From NCBI GenBank assembly GCA_016293915.1, contig JAEDCY010000048.1:1-18836 (forward strand): a stretch of 18,836 nucleotides of DNA, written 5' to 3'. Each line of letters starts with the position of its first letter. Position 1 is the first letter of the stretch. Below are positions 1 through 6,817 of the stretch, piece after piece. Below the pieces are notes generated by a model. The model searched no databases and was not told the origin of the DNA. It saw only the letters and a list, made by a program, of their open reading frames with translations. The DNA comes from Treponema sp. (lineage in GTDB: Bacteria > Spirochaetota > Spirochaetia > Treponematales > Treponemataceae). The position numbers and the translations under genes are program-made.

Positions 1-64
1 TAGCGGGTGGTTGCTTGTGCGCCTGCAAGCAAGCGCACCGGCTCACGAGCCGTAAAACAAAAAA
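1..64. other. Left-edge non-coding segment with small hairpins
   Basis: I see no gene here. GTGCGC (17-22) can pair with GCGCAC (33-38), and TTGCTTG (11-17) with CAAGCAA (26-32); the two hairpins exclude one another. A third short dyad, CGGCT/AGCCG, lies at 39-52. The segment is downstream of rny and next to a family-1 repeat pair, so it may be part of a larger repeat cut by the window edge. Confidence 0.35.
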
Positions 65-154
65 CGGTGGTTTCGATACGATGCTTCGCATCACTCAACC
101 ACCGTTTACTATTCTCCGGTGGTTGAGTAGCCCGAAGGGCGTATCGAAACCACC
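65..154. repeat. Family-1 palindromic repeat pair (inverted, BIME-like)
   Basis: Two related palindromes face each other. The first (65-104) has GGTGGTT and AACCACC arms with inner stem GATGC-TTC-GCATC. The second (118-154) is the reverse complement of the same element with a different tip, GCCC-GAA-GGGC. Both carry TTTCGATACG or its complement between arm and tip. The pair ends 17 bp before the rny stop codon, so it sits at the 3' end of that gene and could act as a terminator or as a 3' stabilising hairpin for its mRNA. The same two-copy layout recurs at 6728-6815. Confidence 0.85.
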
Positions 155-171
155 AGCCTTATCTTTTCACG

Positions 172-1701
172 CTAGCGGGCATATTCCACGATTCGTGTCT
201 CGCGGATCATTGTAAGTCTTATTCTTCCAGGATATCGCAAATCAGTTTCAATCTGCTTAGCGATATTTCTTGCAAGCTCTTTTACATCGCCATCGGCAAT
301 CTTCTCATTATTAACGAGGATGCGGAGCTCACGACCGGCCTGAATAGCATATGCCTTTTCAACACCGTTAAAGCCTTCGGCAATTGCCTCAAGGTTTTCA
401 AGACGTTTAACGTAGTTGTCAATTGTCTCGCGGCGCGCCCCTGGTCTGGCCGCAGAAATAGCATCTGCAATCTGAACAACAACAGCCTCAAGAGATTCTG
501 TTGGAACGTCGTTATGGTGAGCGGCAATTGCATTAACAATTACAGGACTCTCACCCATCTTACGTGCCATTTCAGCACCAACTTCTGCGTGGTTCTGATC
601 GCTGTCTGTTTCAGCTCCCTTACCAATATCGTGAAGAATTGCAGCACGCTTTGCAACTTCGCGGTCTGCACCAATTTCTGCAGCAATCATGCTGGCAGCC
701 ATTGCAACTTCTTTTGAATGGTAAAGAACGTTCTGACCATAACTTGTACGGAAGTAAAGGCGGCCAAGAGCACGAATTCCATCGGTATTCATGTTGTGAA
801 TTCCGAGGTCAAAGAGTGCACGTTCGCCTTCTTCGTAAATCTTGTTCTGAATTTCATGGGTAACCTTCTGAACAATTTCCTCGATTCTTGCTGGATGAAT
901 ACGTCCGTCAGAAATAAGTCGTTCAAGAGATTCCTTTGCAATTTCCTTGCGAACCGGGTCAAAACAAGAAATAACTACAGCTTCAGGAGTATCATCAATG
1001 ATGATATCTACACCGGTGAGAGTTTCGAGAGTACGGATGTTACGGCCTTCACGACCAATAATGCGACCCTTCATCTCATCACTTGGAAGAGAAACTGTGG
1101 CTACTGTAATGTCGCTTGTTGTTTCCGGAGCAATTCTCTGAATAGTGGTAACAAGAATGTCTTTTGCTTTCTTTTCTGCAGTAAGCTGGGCTTCCTGCTC
1201 GATTTTGTTGATAAGAGCCTGAGCGTCATGACGTGCGTCATTTTCAAGATTCTTGATAATCAAATCTTTTGCTTCCTGCTGAGAAAGACCAGAGATTTTT
1301 TCAAGTTCCTGACGATAAAGCTCTTCCTGCTTAGAAAGTTCTTCTTCTCTTTTTACCATTGCAGCTTTTTTATCTGCAAGTTCTTTTTCGTTTTTTTCAA
1401 ATTCCGCTGCACGCTGATCAAGGAGTTCTTCTTTTTTGTTTACCCTTGCCTCAAAGCGCTGCACTTCGGCTCTACGTTCACGGTTCTCCCGCTCCTGCTG
1501 ATTTCGTTCACGAATGAGCTCATCTTTTGCATTTAACAAAATTTCTTTTTTCTGTGCTTCTGCTTCGCGAATAGCGTCCTGTTTAACGCGCTCGGCTTTC
1601 TGTTCAGAAGCTGTTAATTGAAATCTGGCATAAATCCAGCGAATAATCCATCCAAGAACAATTCCAGCAACAGGGAGAACTATGTACAACACGATGTTCA
1701 T
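172..1701 (-). CDS. rny: Ribonuclease Y
   Basis: This membrane-anchored endoribonuclease starts mRNA decay by cutting single-stranded AU-rich sites. The 509 residues match the family's usual length. One N-terminal transmembrane helix (about 3-20) is followed by a long charged coiled coil (about 30-180), a KH RNA-binding domain with GRIIGREGRN at 212-221, and an HD phosphohydrolase domain with the metal-binding HD pair at 357-358 (AAILHDIGKG). The ATG start is backed by AGGAG at 1708-1712. A strong promoter lies just upstream (1744-1772), so the gene is probably transcribed separately from the lpt operon behind it. Its stop is followed by a palindromic repeat pair. Nothing looks degenerate. 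In spirochaetes rny can be the main decay-initiating nuclease, but that role here is inferred. Confidence 0.97.
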   Translation of the reverse strand: MNIVLYIVLPVAGIVLGWIIRWIYARFQLTASEQKAERVKQDAIREAEAQKKEILLNAKDELIRERNQQERENRERRAEVQRFEARVNKKEELLDQRAAEFEKNEKELADKKAAMVKREEELSKQEELYRQELEKISGLSQQEAKDLIIKNLENDARHDAQALINKIEQEAQLTAEKKAKDILVTTIQRIAPETTSDITVATVSLPSDEMKGRIIGREGRNIRTLETLTGVDIIIDDTPEAVVISCFDPVRKEIAKESLERLISDGRIHPARIEEIVQKVTHEIQNKIYEEGERALFDLGIHNMNTDGIRALGRLYFRTSYGQNVLYHSKEVAMAASMIAAEIGADREVAKRAAILHDIGKGAETDSDQNHAEVGAEMARKMGESPVIVNAIAAHHNDVPTESLEAVVVQIADAISAARPGARRETIDNYVKRLENLEAIAEGFNGVEKAYAIQAGRELRILVNNEKIADGDVKELARNIAKQIETDLRYPGRIRLTMIRETRIVEYAR

Positions 1702-1743
1702 ACTTCACTCCTATTGTAAAATTTTTAGAATAGTTCAGACTTC

Positions 1744-1772
1744 ATTTTACTATAAGAATAGACTGATGTCAA
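1744..1772 (-). promoter_or_regulatory. Sigma-70-type promoter of rny
   Basis: On the minus strand TTGACA (1767-1772) is followed after exactly 17 bp by TAAAAT (1744-1749). The predicted start lies near 1737, giving a leader of about 35 nt before the rny ATG with AGGAG in place. Confidence 0.8.
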
Positions 1773-1792
1773 ACTGATTTTCTACTATAAAA

Positions 1793-1833
1793 TGTGGTTT
1801 CGATACGCCAGCTTCGCAGGCTACTCAACCACC
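1793..1833. repeat. Family-1 palindromic repeat, left half of an interrupted pair
   Basis: The arms are TGTGGTT and AACCACC, with a tip GCCAGC-TTC-GCAGGC that holds one A-A mismatch. It has the same orientation as the copy at 65-104. Its inverted partner is at 1974-2009, and a tandem array separates the two. It lies just upstream of the rny promoter. Confidence 0.8.
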
Positions 1834-1834
1834 G

Positions 1835-1974
1835 GTGATTGCTATAATCTTGAGGCTACTCAACCACCGGTAATTGCTATGGTCTTGAGGCTAGTTAACC
1901 ACCGGTGATTGCTATGGTCTTGAGGCTAGTTAACCACCGGTAATTGCTATGGTCTTGAGGCTAGTTAACCACCG
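1835..1974. repeat. Four contiguous 35-bp tandem repeats between lptB and rny
   Basis: Units run 1835-1869, 1870-1904, 1905-1939 and 1940-1974, with no spacers. Each has GGTGATT or GGTAATT, a 12-nt middle of the type CTATGGTCTTGA, then GGCTAGTTAACCACC (GGCTACTCAACCACC in the first). GGTGATT and GGTAATT alternate unit by unit and continue into the flanking copy, which suggests at least one 70-bp duplication step. Each junction AACCACC|GGTGATT is a near-perfect dyad. The unit joins the right end of the left flanking palindrome to the left end of the right one, so it appears to be an amplified junction. Confidence 0.92.
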
Positions 1975-2009
1975 GTGATTGAGTAGGCCGAAGGCCGTAT
2001 CGAAATCAC
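1974..2009. repeat. Family-1 palindromic repeat overlapping the lptB stop codon
   Basis: The arms are GGTGATT and AATCACA-like, and the perfect tip stem is GGCC-GAA-GGCC. It is inverted relative to the copy at 1793-1833. Bases 2006-2008 of this element are the TGA stop of lptB on the minus strand, so the repeat reaches into the gene's end. Confidence 0.8.
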
Positions 2010-2752
2010 ATAGAAAAATCTTTACCCAGATATATTTCTCGGGCAACTTCGCTGTCGAGGATTTCTTTTTTTGTGCCCTGAATCATAATTGTTCCCTGGT
2101 TTACGATGATGGCACGGTCTGTAATTTCGAGAGTATCGCGGACATTGTGGTCTGTAATCAAAATACCAATGCCGCGCTTAGCAAGAAGACGAATCATACT
2201 TTTTATATCAGCTACAGCAATAGGGTCAATTCCGGCAAAAGGTTCGTCAAGAAGAAGAAACTTTGGTTCCATGGCAAGGGAACGGGCAATTTCTGTACGA
2301 CGACGTTCACCACCAGAAAGGGTAAAAGCCTTCTGCTTACGAATATGACCGATTGAAAACTCTTCTATAAGAGATTCAAGTCTTTCTTTTTTTTCTGCTT
2401 TAGTAAGATCTTTTCGTGTTTCCAGAATAGACCAGATATTTTCTTCTACAGTAAATTTTCTGAATACAGATGGCTCCTGCGGAAGATATGCAATTCCCAG
2501 TCTGGCACGTTTATACATAGGCAGACCTGTAATACATTCATCATCAAGAAAAACATCGCCGGCTGTAGGCTTATAAAATCCTACAACCATATAGAAAGTA
2601 GTTGTTTTACCGGCTCCATTAGGCCCGAGCAATCCTAGTACTTCTCCCATCTGCATGGAAAACTCAACGCCACGAACAACCTTTTTATGTCCAAACTGCT
2701 TATACAAGCTTGACACCCTAAGAATGTGGTTATCTTTTTCATTCTCCATCAT
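2006..2752 (-). CDS. lptB: Lipopolysaccharide export ABC transporter ATPase LptB
   Basis: LptB is the cytoplasmic ATPase that powers extraction of LPS-type glycolipid from the inner membrane with LptF/LptG. In the longest reading frame (252 residues from 2764) Walker A GPNGAGKTT lies at 47-55, YLPQEPSVFRK with the Q-loop at 93-103, signature LSGGE at 149-153, Walker B FLLLDEP at 169-175, and the H-loop in ITDHNVRDTL near 206. The PQEPSVFRK and ITDHNVR strings are typical of LptB. Four ATGs compete (2764, 2755, 2752, 2749). GAGGA lies 5 nt before 2752 and 8 nt before 2749, so I favour one of these over 2764. It overlaps the end of lptA, implying translational coupling. Its stop is embedded in a repeat. 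lptF and lptG are not in the window. Confidence 0.95.
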   Translation of the reverse strand: MMENEKDNHILRVSSLYKQFGHKKVVRGVEFSMQMGEVLGLLGPNGAGKTTTFYMVVGFYKPTAGDVFLDDECITGLPMYKRARLGIAYLPQEPSVFRKFTVEENIWSILETRKDLTKAEKKERLESLIEEFSIGHIRKQKAFTLSGGERRRTEIARSLAMEPKFLLLDEPFAGIDPIAVADIKSMIRLLAKRGIGILITDHNVRDTLEITDRAIIVNQGTIMIQGTKKEILDSEVAREIYLGKDFSM

Positions 2753-3485
2753 CATTTTCCTCATTTTCCTGCATTACGGCTGTTTCAGCAGCTTCGGCCT
2801 CTGGCGGCAGCCCTTCAGGCATATTTGCTTCAGGCGAATTTTCTGCAGACTCAGGTTCCTTTGTATCGGTAACCTTTCCTTTTACGTTTCCACCAAGAGT
2901 AATATCCTGTGTATTCATATCGAGTGTTATATACTGCGCTCTGAAAACATCTTCCTTCTGCTTAACCTGGGCGTTTCCTGAAATTTCAAGCAGCTGGGTA
3001 TCTTTATAATAAACAGCGTATGAGCCGGAACATACATTTTCTTTCTGCATAAGATTTATCTGAATCTGAAGAATTGCAATTTCGGAATCCTGATTATATT
3101 CGATTATCTGTGCATTCGCCGTAACATCATTATCTTTATCAATAAGTTTTACATTGCCTTTCAGAAGGGCAATTTTTGTTGTACGGTCGTACTCAAGTGA
3201 ATCACAGGTAAATTCAATGTGAGCTTCTGTATTGTTTCCAGAAATATTTCCTGTAGATTTTATGTAGCGGTAATTATCTCCAGAAAGTTCTACATTGTCT
3301 GCCTGGATTTCCATAGAATCTGTTTTGATATATGCATTACCAGAAAGAGTTGTTGTTGTATTTGTATTTCCAGCCTGCCCTGTCATTCTGTTTGCTGAAA
3401 AAAGAATTTTTTCTGCCGAAAGAGGCAGTGTTATCAAAGTAAGAAGAGAAAAAAATGCAATTTTACTTTTTAACTTATTCAGCAT
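2739..3485 (-). CDS. LptA/OstA-like periplasmic lipid-transport protein
   Basis: LptA proteins form the beta-jellyroll bridge that carries LPS-type lipid across the periplasm. This 248-residue protein has a clear signal peptide (basic start, hydrophobic 9-22, probable cleavage after LPLSA at 24). OstA-style strand repeats follow, with phrases such as LSGNAYIKTDSMEIQADNVE, LLKGNVKLID and ITLGGNVKGKV. The last 45 or so residues are acidic, rich in Glu/Pro/Ala and probably disordered, which is longer than in classic E. coli LptA. The ATG overlaps the end of the LptC-like gene by 11 bp, and its own end overlaps lptB. That order and the overlaps support the call more than sequence identity does. 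GGAG lies rather far upstream (12 nt), so translation may depend on coupling. Confidence 0.85.
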   Translation of the reverse strand: MLNKLKSKIAFFSLLTLITLPLSAEKILFSANRMTGQAGNTNTTTTLSGNAYIKTDSMEIQADNVELSGDNYRYIKSTGNISGNNTEAHIEFTCDSLEYDRTTKIALLKGNVKLIDKDNDVTANAQIIEYNQDSEIAILQIQINLMQKENVCSGSYAVYYKDTQLLEISGNAQVKQKEDVFRAQYITLDMNTQDITLGGNVKGKVTDTKEPESAENSPEANMPEGLPPEAEAAETAVMQENEENDDGE

Positions 3486-4200
3486 TTTCTATTGCTGCTC
3501 CATTCTCTGCAACTGGAATTTCGGCATTGTCTTCATTTTTCTCATCATCCGAAGTTTCAATTGTTCCGGTTATATTTCCACGGAAGGAAAAAGTCTTACT
3601 GATTCCACTGGCTGTAAAACCGTTTCCACGCATTATTGTATCATCTTTTTCGATTTTTACCATATCGCTACGGCCGCTTATAAGCTGTTCAGTATTTCCA
3701 TTCCACTTCAGCATGTTTGCATAAAAACGTACATTTTCTGGAACATTATAAAGATTAATATCATCATAAAGCTCATAAGTTTTCTTTTCAGAATCTGCAA
3801 AAATAATACCGCAGCTTCCTTCGGTTTCTACTTCACCTGCATCATTATAAGCTTTAAAACTAACATCTTTACCATAAGATTCATCAGTATTTTTATACTG
3901 CTCAAGAGAACCGGCCGAAAGCTCCAGTGTTGGACGGTTATTTTCGTAACGCACAAGATTTGTATCTTCAAATACAAATTCCGGAACTGTATCTTCTGAA
4001 TTTACAGTTTCGGAATATTTTAATGAACAGGAAAAAATAAAAAAACATGAAGAGAAACAGAATATGAGATGCTGAAACAAGTTCAGCATGACATGAGAGT
4101 TGTCATCCAAGACATGCGAATTGTTATTCAAGACATGAGAGTTGTCATCCCGAACTTGTTTCGGGAGCCATCTTTTAAAAATCCTGCTTGATTTTTTCAA
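3475..4200 (-). CDS. LptC-like protein with repeat-derived N-terminus
   Basis: Position between the acyl-CoA synthetase and lptA, and an OstA/LptC-like beta-rich body (about residues 60-225, ending ISKTFSFRGNITGTIET), suggest LptC, the membrane-tethered link between LptB2FG and LptA. The 241-residue frame opens with TTG at 4200 inside the preceding gene, preceded by GGGA at 7 nt. Residues about 11-45 come from a family-2 repeat and three 7-residue copies (DDNSHVL, NNNSHVL, DDNSHVM). A hydrophobic stretch ending FFIFSC follows and looks like a spirochaete lipobox. An ATG at 4087-4089 (residue 38) is an alternative start but has no good ribosome-binding site. The basic start MKKSSRIFK plus the later hydrophobic core would make a normal signal sequence if the repeat were removed. 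Family assignment is moderate. Confidence 0.7.
   Translation of the reverse strand: MKKSSRIFKRWLPKQVRDDNSHVLNNNSHVLDDNSHVMLNLFQHLIFCFSSCFFIFSCSLKYSETVNSEDTVPEFVFEDTNLVRYENNRPTLELSAGSLEQYKNTDESYGKDVSFKAYNDAGEVETEGSCGIIFADSEKKTYELYDDINLYNVPENVRFYANMLKWNGNTEQLISGRSDMVKIEKDDTIMRGNGFTASGISKTFSFRGNITGTIETSDDEKNEDNAEIPVAENGAAIENAE
4069..4165. repeat. Family-2 hairpin pair with 21-bp tandem array inside lptC
   Basis: The first hairpin is ATGCTGAA-ACAAG-TTCAGCAT (4069-4089) and the second CCCGAA-CTTGT-TTCGGG (4149-4165). Between them lie three 21-bp units (4090-4110, 4111-4131 and the shorter 4132-4150), each of the form GACATG...GTCATCC. The unit again joins the end of one hairpin (GAC) to the start of the next (GTCATCC). 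Because 21 is a multiple of three the array stays in frame with lptC. Confidence 0.88.
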
Positions 4201-5887
4201 TATCCTTTCCCTTGTCTTTTTCGCGGATTTCTACGCGGCGGATTTTTCCACTGATAGTCTTAGGTAATTCATCCACAAATTCGTAAATACGTGGAATCTT
4301 ATACATAGCTGTATTTTCTTTTGCAAAGGTAGAAATCTCTACTTCCATTTCTTTTGGATCTTTATCTTTATAAGCAGGAACAAGAACGATTGTTGCCTTT
4401 ACTATCTGACCTCGTTTTGCATCTTCAACACCAGTAACTGCACATTCCATAACAGCAGGATGCTTCTGAAGGATTGATTCAACCTCAAAGGGGCTGATTC
4501 TGTAGCCAGAAGATTTGATGATATCATCTTTACGGCCAACGAACCAGATATAGCCATCGTCATCACGGTAAACATTGTCACCTGTATGATAGAAACCGCC
4601 GTCGAAAGCTTCGGCAGTAAGTGAAATATCTTTGTGATAACCTGTGAGGAGGCCAAAAGGATGGCCCTGACTAACTCTGATACAAAGTTCACCTACTTCA
4701 CTATTAGGCACCGGCTTATCATTAGTATTCAAGATTACTACATCGTAAGCCGGACTCGGACGTCCCATTGAACCAGGTTTTACAGGAGAATCTGCAAAGT
4801 CCATAAAGTTTCCACAGATAACTGCAGACTCAGACTGACCATAGCCTTCGTAAATGCGTTTACCAGTCTGCTCCAGCCACTTGTCGTAAACTTCGTCGTT
4901 CAAAGCTTCGCCGGCAGTTGAGAAGCGCTGGCACTTACTCAAATCATACTTACTCAAATCCTGACGAACAAGGAAACGGTAAACTGTTGGAGGAGCACAG
5001 AAGGTTGTAAGACCGTACTTAGAAATTAAAGTAAGCATCTTATCCGGCTTGAGCATGTTCATATCGTAAACAAACTGAGCTGTACCGCAAATCCACTGGC
5101 CGTAAATCTTACCCCAGCTGGCTTTTGCCCAACCGGTTTCTGCAATTGTAAGGTGAAGTCCGTCATCAACAACACAGTGCCAGTATTTTGCAGTAATGAT
5201 ATGGCCGATTGGATATGTAAAATCATGAAGAACCATCTTAGGATAGCCAGAGGTTCCAGAAGTAAAGTACATAAGCATAGGGTCAGAATTGTGAGTAGCA
5301 GCCTCTCCTACCGGACGAGGGAACTCAGGATCAACCTTTTCATATTCTGCATGGAAGTTTATCCAGCCGGTACGGTCAGGCCCTACAGTCACAAGATATT
5401 TTACAGTAGGAGACTTTACCATTGCCTTTTCAATTTCTTCCTGAACGTGAGGATTATCATAAGAAATAATCATCTTTACGTCTGCAGCGTTTGTACGGTA
5501 TTCAATATCTGATCTCAAAAGCTGATCTGAAGCAGCAATTGCAACAGCACCGATTCTATGAAGGGCCGGCAAGAGAAACCACCACTCGTAACGACGGCGG
5601 AGCATAAGCATTACCATGTCACCCTTTTTGATTCCTTTTTGAGCAAGCCAGTATGCAGCACGCTTTGATTCGCGAGAAATATCAGCAAAAGTAAAAACCT
5701 TTGCCTCATCTGAATTATCGTCTATCCATACAAGCGCGCGCTTTTCTGGTGTTTCACGGGCATAGCGGTCTACAATATCATAAGCAAAATTGAAATTCTC
5801 TGGTACAGTAAGACGGCAGTTTGCCTTAAGGTCTTCGTAAGATGTATACTCTCTGTAATCCTTTATATATTCATGGGCAAGATTCAT
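4175..5887 (-). CDS. AMP-forming acyl-CoA synthetase (medium-chain/ACSM-like)
   Basis: This 570-residue enzyme would activate a carboxylic or fatty acid with ATP to an acyl-adenylate and then to acyl-CoA. The ANL-superfamily motifs are intact: phosphate loop YFTSGTSGYPK at 207-217, GYGQSE at 348-353, YHTGD at 433-437, the hinge region GRKDDIIKSSGYR at 451-463, and catalytic Lys548 in PKTISGKIRR. Length and motif spacing fit the ACSM/acetyl-CoA-synthetase-like branch; the substrate cannot be read from sequence. The ATG at 5887 is preceded by GAGG at 8 nt. It is first in the operon with lptC, lptA and lptB, and the lptC frame starts before its stop. That context suggests, but does not show, a link to envelope lipid metabolism. 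Confidence 0.9.
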   Translation of the reverse strand: MNLAHEYIKDYREYTSYEDLKANCRLTVPENFNFAYDIVDRYARETPEKRALVWIDDNSDEAKVFTFADISRESKRAAYWLAQKGIKKGDMVMLMLRRRYEWWFLLPALHRIGAVAIAASDQLLRSDIEYRTNAADVKMIISYDNPHVQEEIEKAMVKSPTVKYLVTVGPDRTGWINFHAEYEKVDPEFPRPVGEAATHNSDPMLMYFTSGTSGYPKMVLHDFTYPIGHIITAKYWHCVVDDGLHLTIAETGWAKASWGKIYGQWICGTAQFVYDMNMLKPDKMLTLISKYGLTTFCAPPTVYRFLVRQDLSKYDLSKCQRFSTAGEALNDEVYDKWLEQTGKRIYEGYGQSESAVICGNFMDFADSPVKPGSMGRPSPAYDVVILNTNDKPVPNSEVGELCIRVSQGHPFGLLTGYHKDISLTAEAFDGGFYHTGDNVYRDDDGYIWFVGRKDDIIKSSGYRISPFEVESILQKHPAVMECAVTGVEDAKRGQIVKATIVLVPAYKDKDPKEMEVEISTFAKENTAMYKIPRIYEFVDELPKTISGKIRRVEIREKDKGKDIEKIKQDF

Positions 5888-5913
5888 TGTGCCACCTCTT
5901 AAAAAAGCTATTT

Positions 5914-5943
5914 ATATTATGACAGACTGAAAATTTTTGTCAA
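5914..5943 (-). promoter_or_regulatory. Promoter of the acyl-CoA synthetase-lptCAB operon
   Basis: TTGACA (5938-5943) reads on the minus strand toward CATAAT (5916-5921, 16 bp) or TAATAT (5914-5919, 18 bp). Both fit a sigma-70 promoter. The start would be about 20-25 bp before the gene. No comparable promoter was seen inside the operon. Confidence 0.7.
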
Positions 5944-5978
5944 TTACTTAACGTTTAGTTTTACTTAATTTTTTAAGT
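5944..5978. promoter_or_regulatory. AT-rich divergent spacer with repeated TTACTTAA
   Basis: TTACTTAA occurs at 5944-5951 and 5961-5968, 17 bp apart, and ACTTAA-TTTT-TTAAGT forms a dyad at 5963-5978. It lies between the two divergent genes and touches the -35 of the acyl-CoA synthetase promoter. It could be an operator, but AT-rich DNA makes such matches by chance, so this is weak. Confidence 0.25.
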
Positions 5979-6043
5979 ATTATTAAATTTCTTGATTTGT
6001 CGCTTATATTGTAAGGCGCAAATCATTCTGATAATATTAGCTC

Positions 6044-6727
6044 ATGAGTGAAATGTGTTACAAATGCTTTAAACCAAAATCCGCATGTCTTTGTTCTTAC
6101 ACAAAAGAAATTGATCCGGGAATTAAATTTGTTCTTTTAATGCATCAAAAAGAAGCAAAAAGGCAGAGAACTGGAACCGGACATATTGCAAAAATTTCAC
6201 TCAAAGATTCTGAGATTTTAGTGGGCTTTGAATTTGAGCACAACAAGAGACTTCAGGAGCTGCTTTCTGACCCTCAGTATTTTCCTGTTATGATGTATCC
6301 GGGAGAAGAAGCCTGGAACGCAAAACGCGAAGGTTTTGGAGAAGCACTTGCCGGCCGCAAGCTTCTGGTCTTGATTCTTGATTCCACCTGGTTTTGTGCA
6401 CGAAAGTTGATAGAGCATAATCCCTTTTTACTTAAACTTCCCCGTCTTTCTTTTTATGGGGACTACCGTTCGATTTTCACTTTCAAGCATGAACCGCGCC
6501 CTGAATATATTTCAACAGTAGAATCCTGCTACTACCTGATTAAAGAAATGCAGAGTGCAGGATTATGCGACCCGAACGTTGATCCTGAACCAATGATGGA
6601 TGCTTTTAAACAGATGATTAAATTCCAGCTTCAGGCAGAAAATGAGCGCATTTTAGGTATCCGGCCTAACAGCCATAATTATGATGCAAAGTATAATAAG
6701 ATAAGAGAGATTCCGACCTTTGAATAA
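6044..6727 (+). CDS. DTW-domain tRNA-uridine aminocarboxypropyltransferase
   Basis: DTW-domain enzymes (TapT/YfiP family) transfer the 3-amino-3-carboxypropyl group of SAM to uridine in tRNA, giving acp3U, in E. coli at position 47. The 227-residue protein starts with a zinc-knuckle cysteine set C5-x2-C8-x6-C15-x-C17. The family motif appears as LDSTWFCARKL, with STW in place of the common GTW. YRSIFTFKHEP and YISTVES in the C-terminal half are also typical. The ATG has no clear Shine-Dalgarno sequence and the -10/-35 is not obvious. It is the only complete plus-strand gene in the window, diverging from the acyl-CoA synthetase and converging on the glycoside hydrolase. The exact target position in tRNA cannot be told. 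Confidence 0.85.
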   Translation: MSEMCYKCFKPKSACLCSYTKEIDPGIKFVLLMHQKEAKRQRTGTGHIAKISLKDSEILVGFEFEHNKRLQELLSDPQYFPVMMYPGEEAWNAKREGFGEALAGRKLLVLILDSTWFCARKLIEHNPFLLKLPRLSFYGDYRSIFTFKHEPRPEYISTVESCYYLIKEMQSAGLCDPNVDPEPMMDAFKQMIKFQLQAENERILGIRPNSHNYDAKYNKIREIPTFE

Positions 6728-6815
6728 CGGTGGTTTCGGTACGATGCTTCGCATCACTCAACCACCGCATCGCAGTACGGTGGTTGAGTAGCCCAAAGGG
6801 CGTATCGAAACCACC
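6728..6815. terminator. Family-1 repeat pair between convergent genes, likely bidirectional terminator
   Basis: Copy one (6729-6766) has tip GATGC-TTC-GCATC and copy two (6779-6815) is inverted with tip GCCC-AAA-GGGC. The pair fills nearly the whole 90-bp gap: the DTW stop ends 1 bp before it and the hydrolase stop lies 2 bp after it. Order and spacing match 65-154. There is no U-tract, so intrinsic termination is an inference from position and folding. Confidence 0.75.
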
Positions 6816-6817
6816 TG

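Noticed and set aside
1..60. Integron attC-like site
   Set aside because: The hairpins lack the paired core sequences RYYYAAC and GTTRRRY and no integrase or cassette is present.
718..1536. Plus-strand open frame of 272 codons
   Set aside because: It lies wholly antisense to rny, is rich in Phe, Cys and Ser as expected from an antisense frame, and has no ribosome-binding site.
1835..1974. Possible CRISPR array from regularly spaced 35-bp repeats
   Set aside because: The units are contiguous with no unique spacers, the 12-nt middle segment is itself conserved, and no cas gene is nearby.
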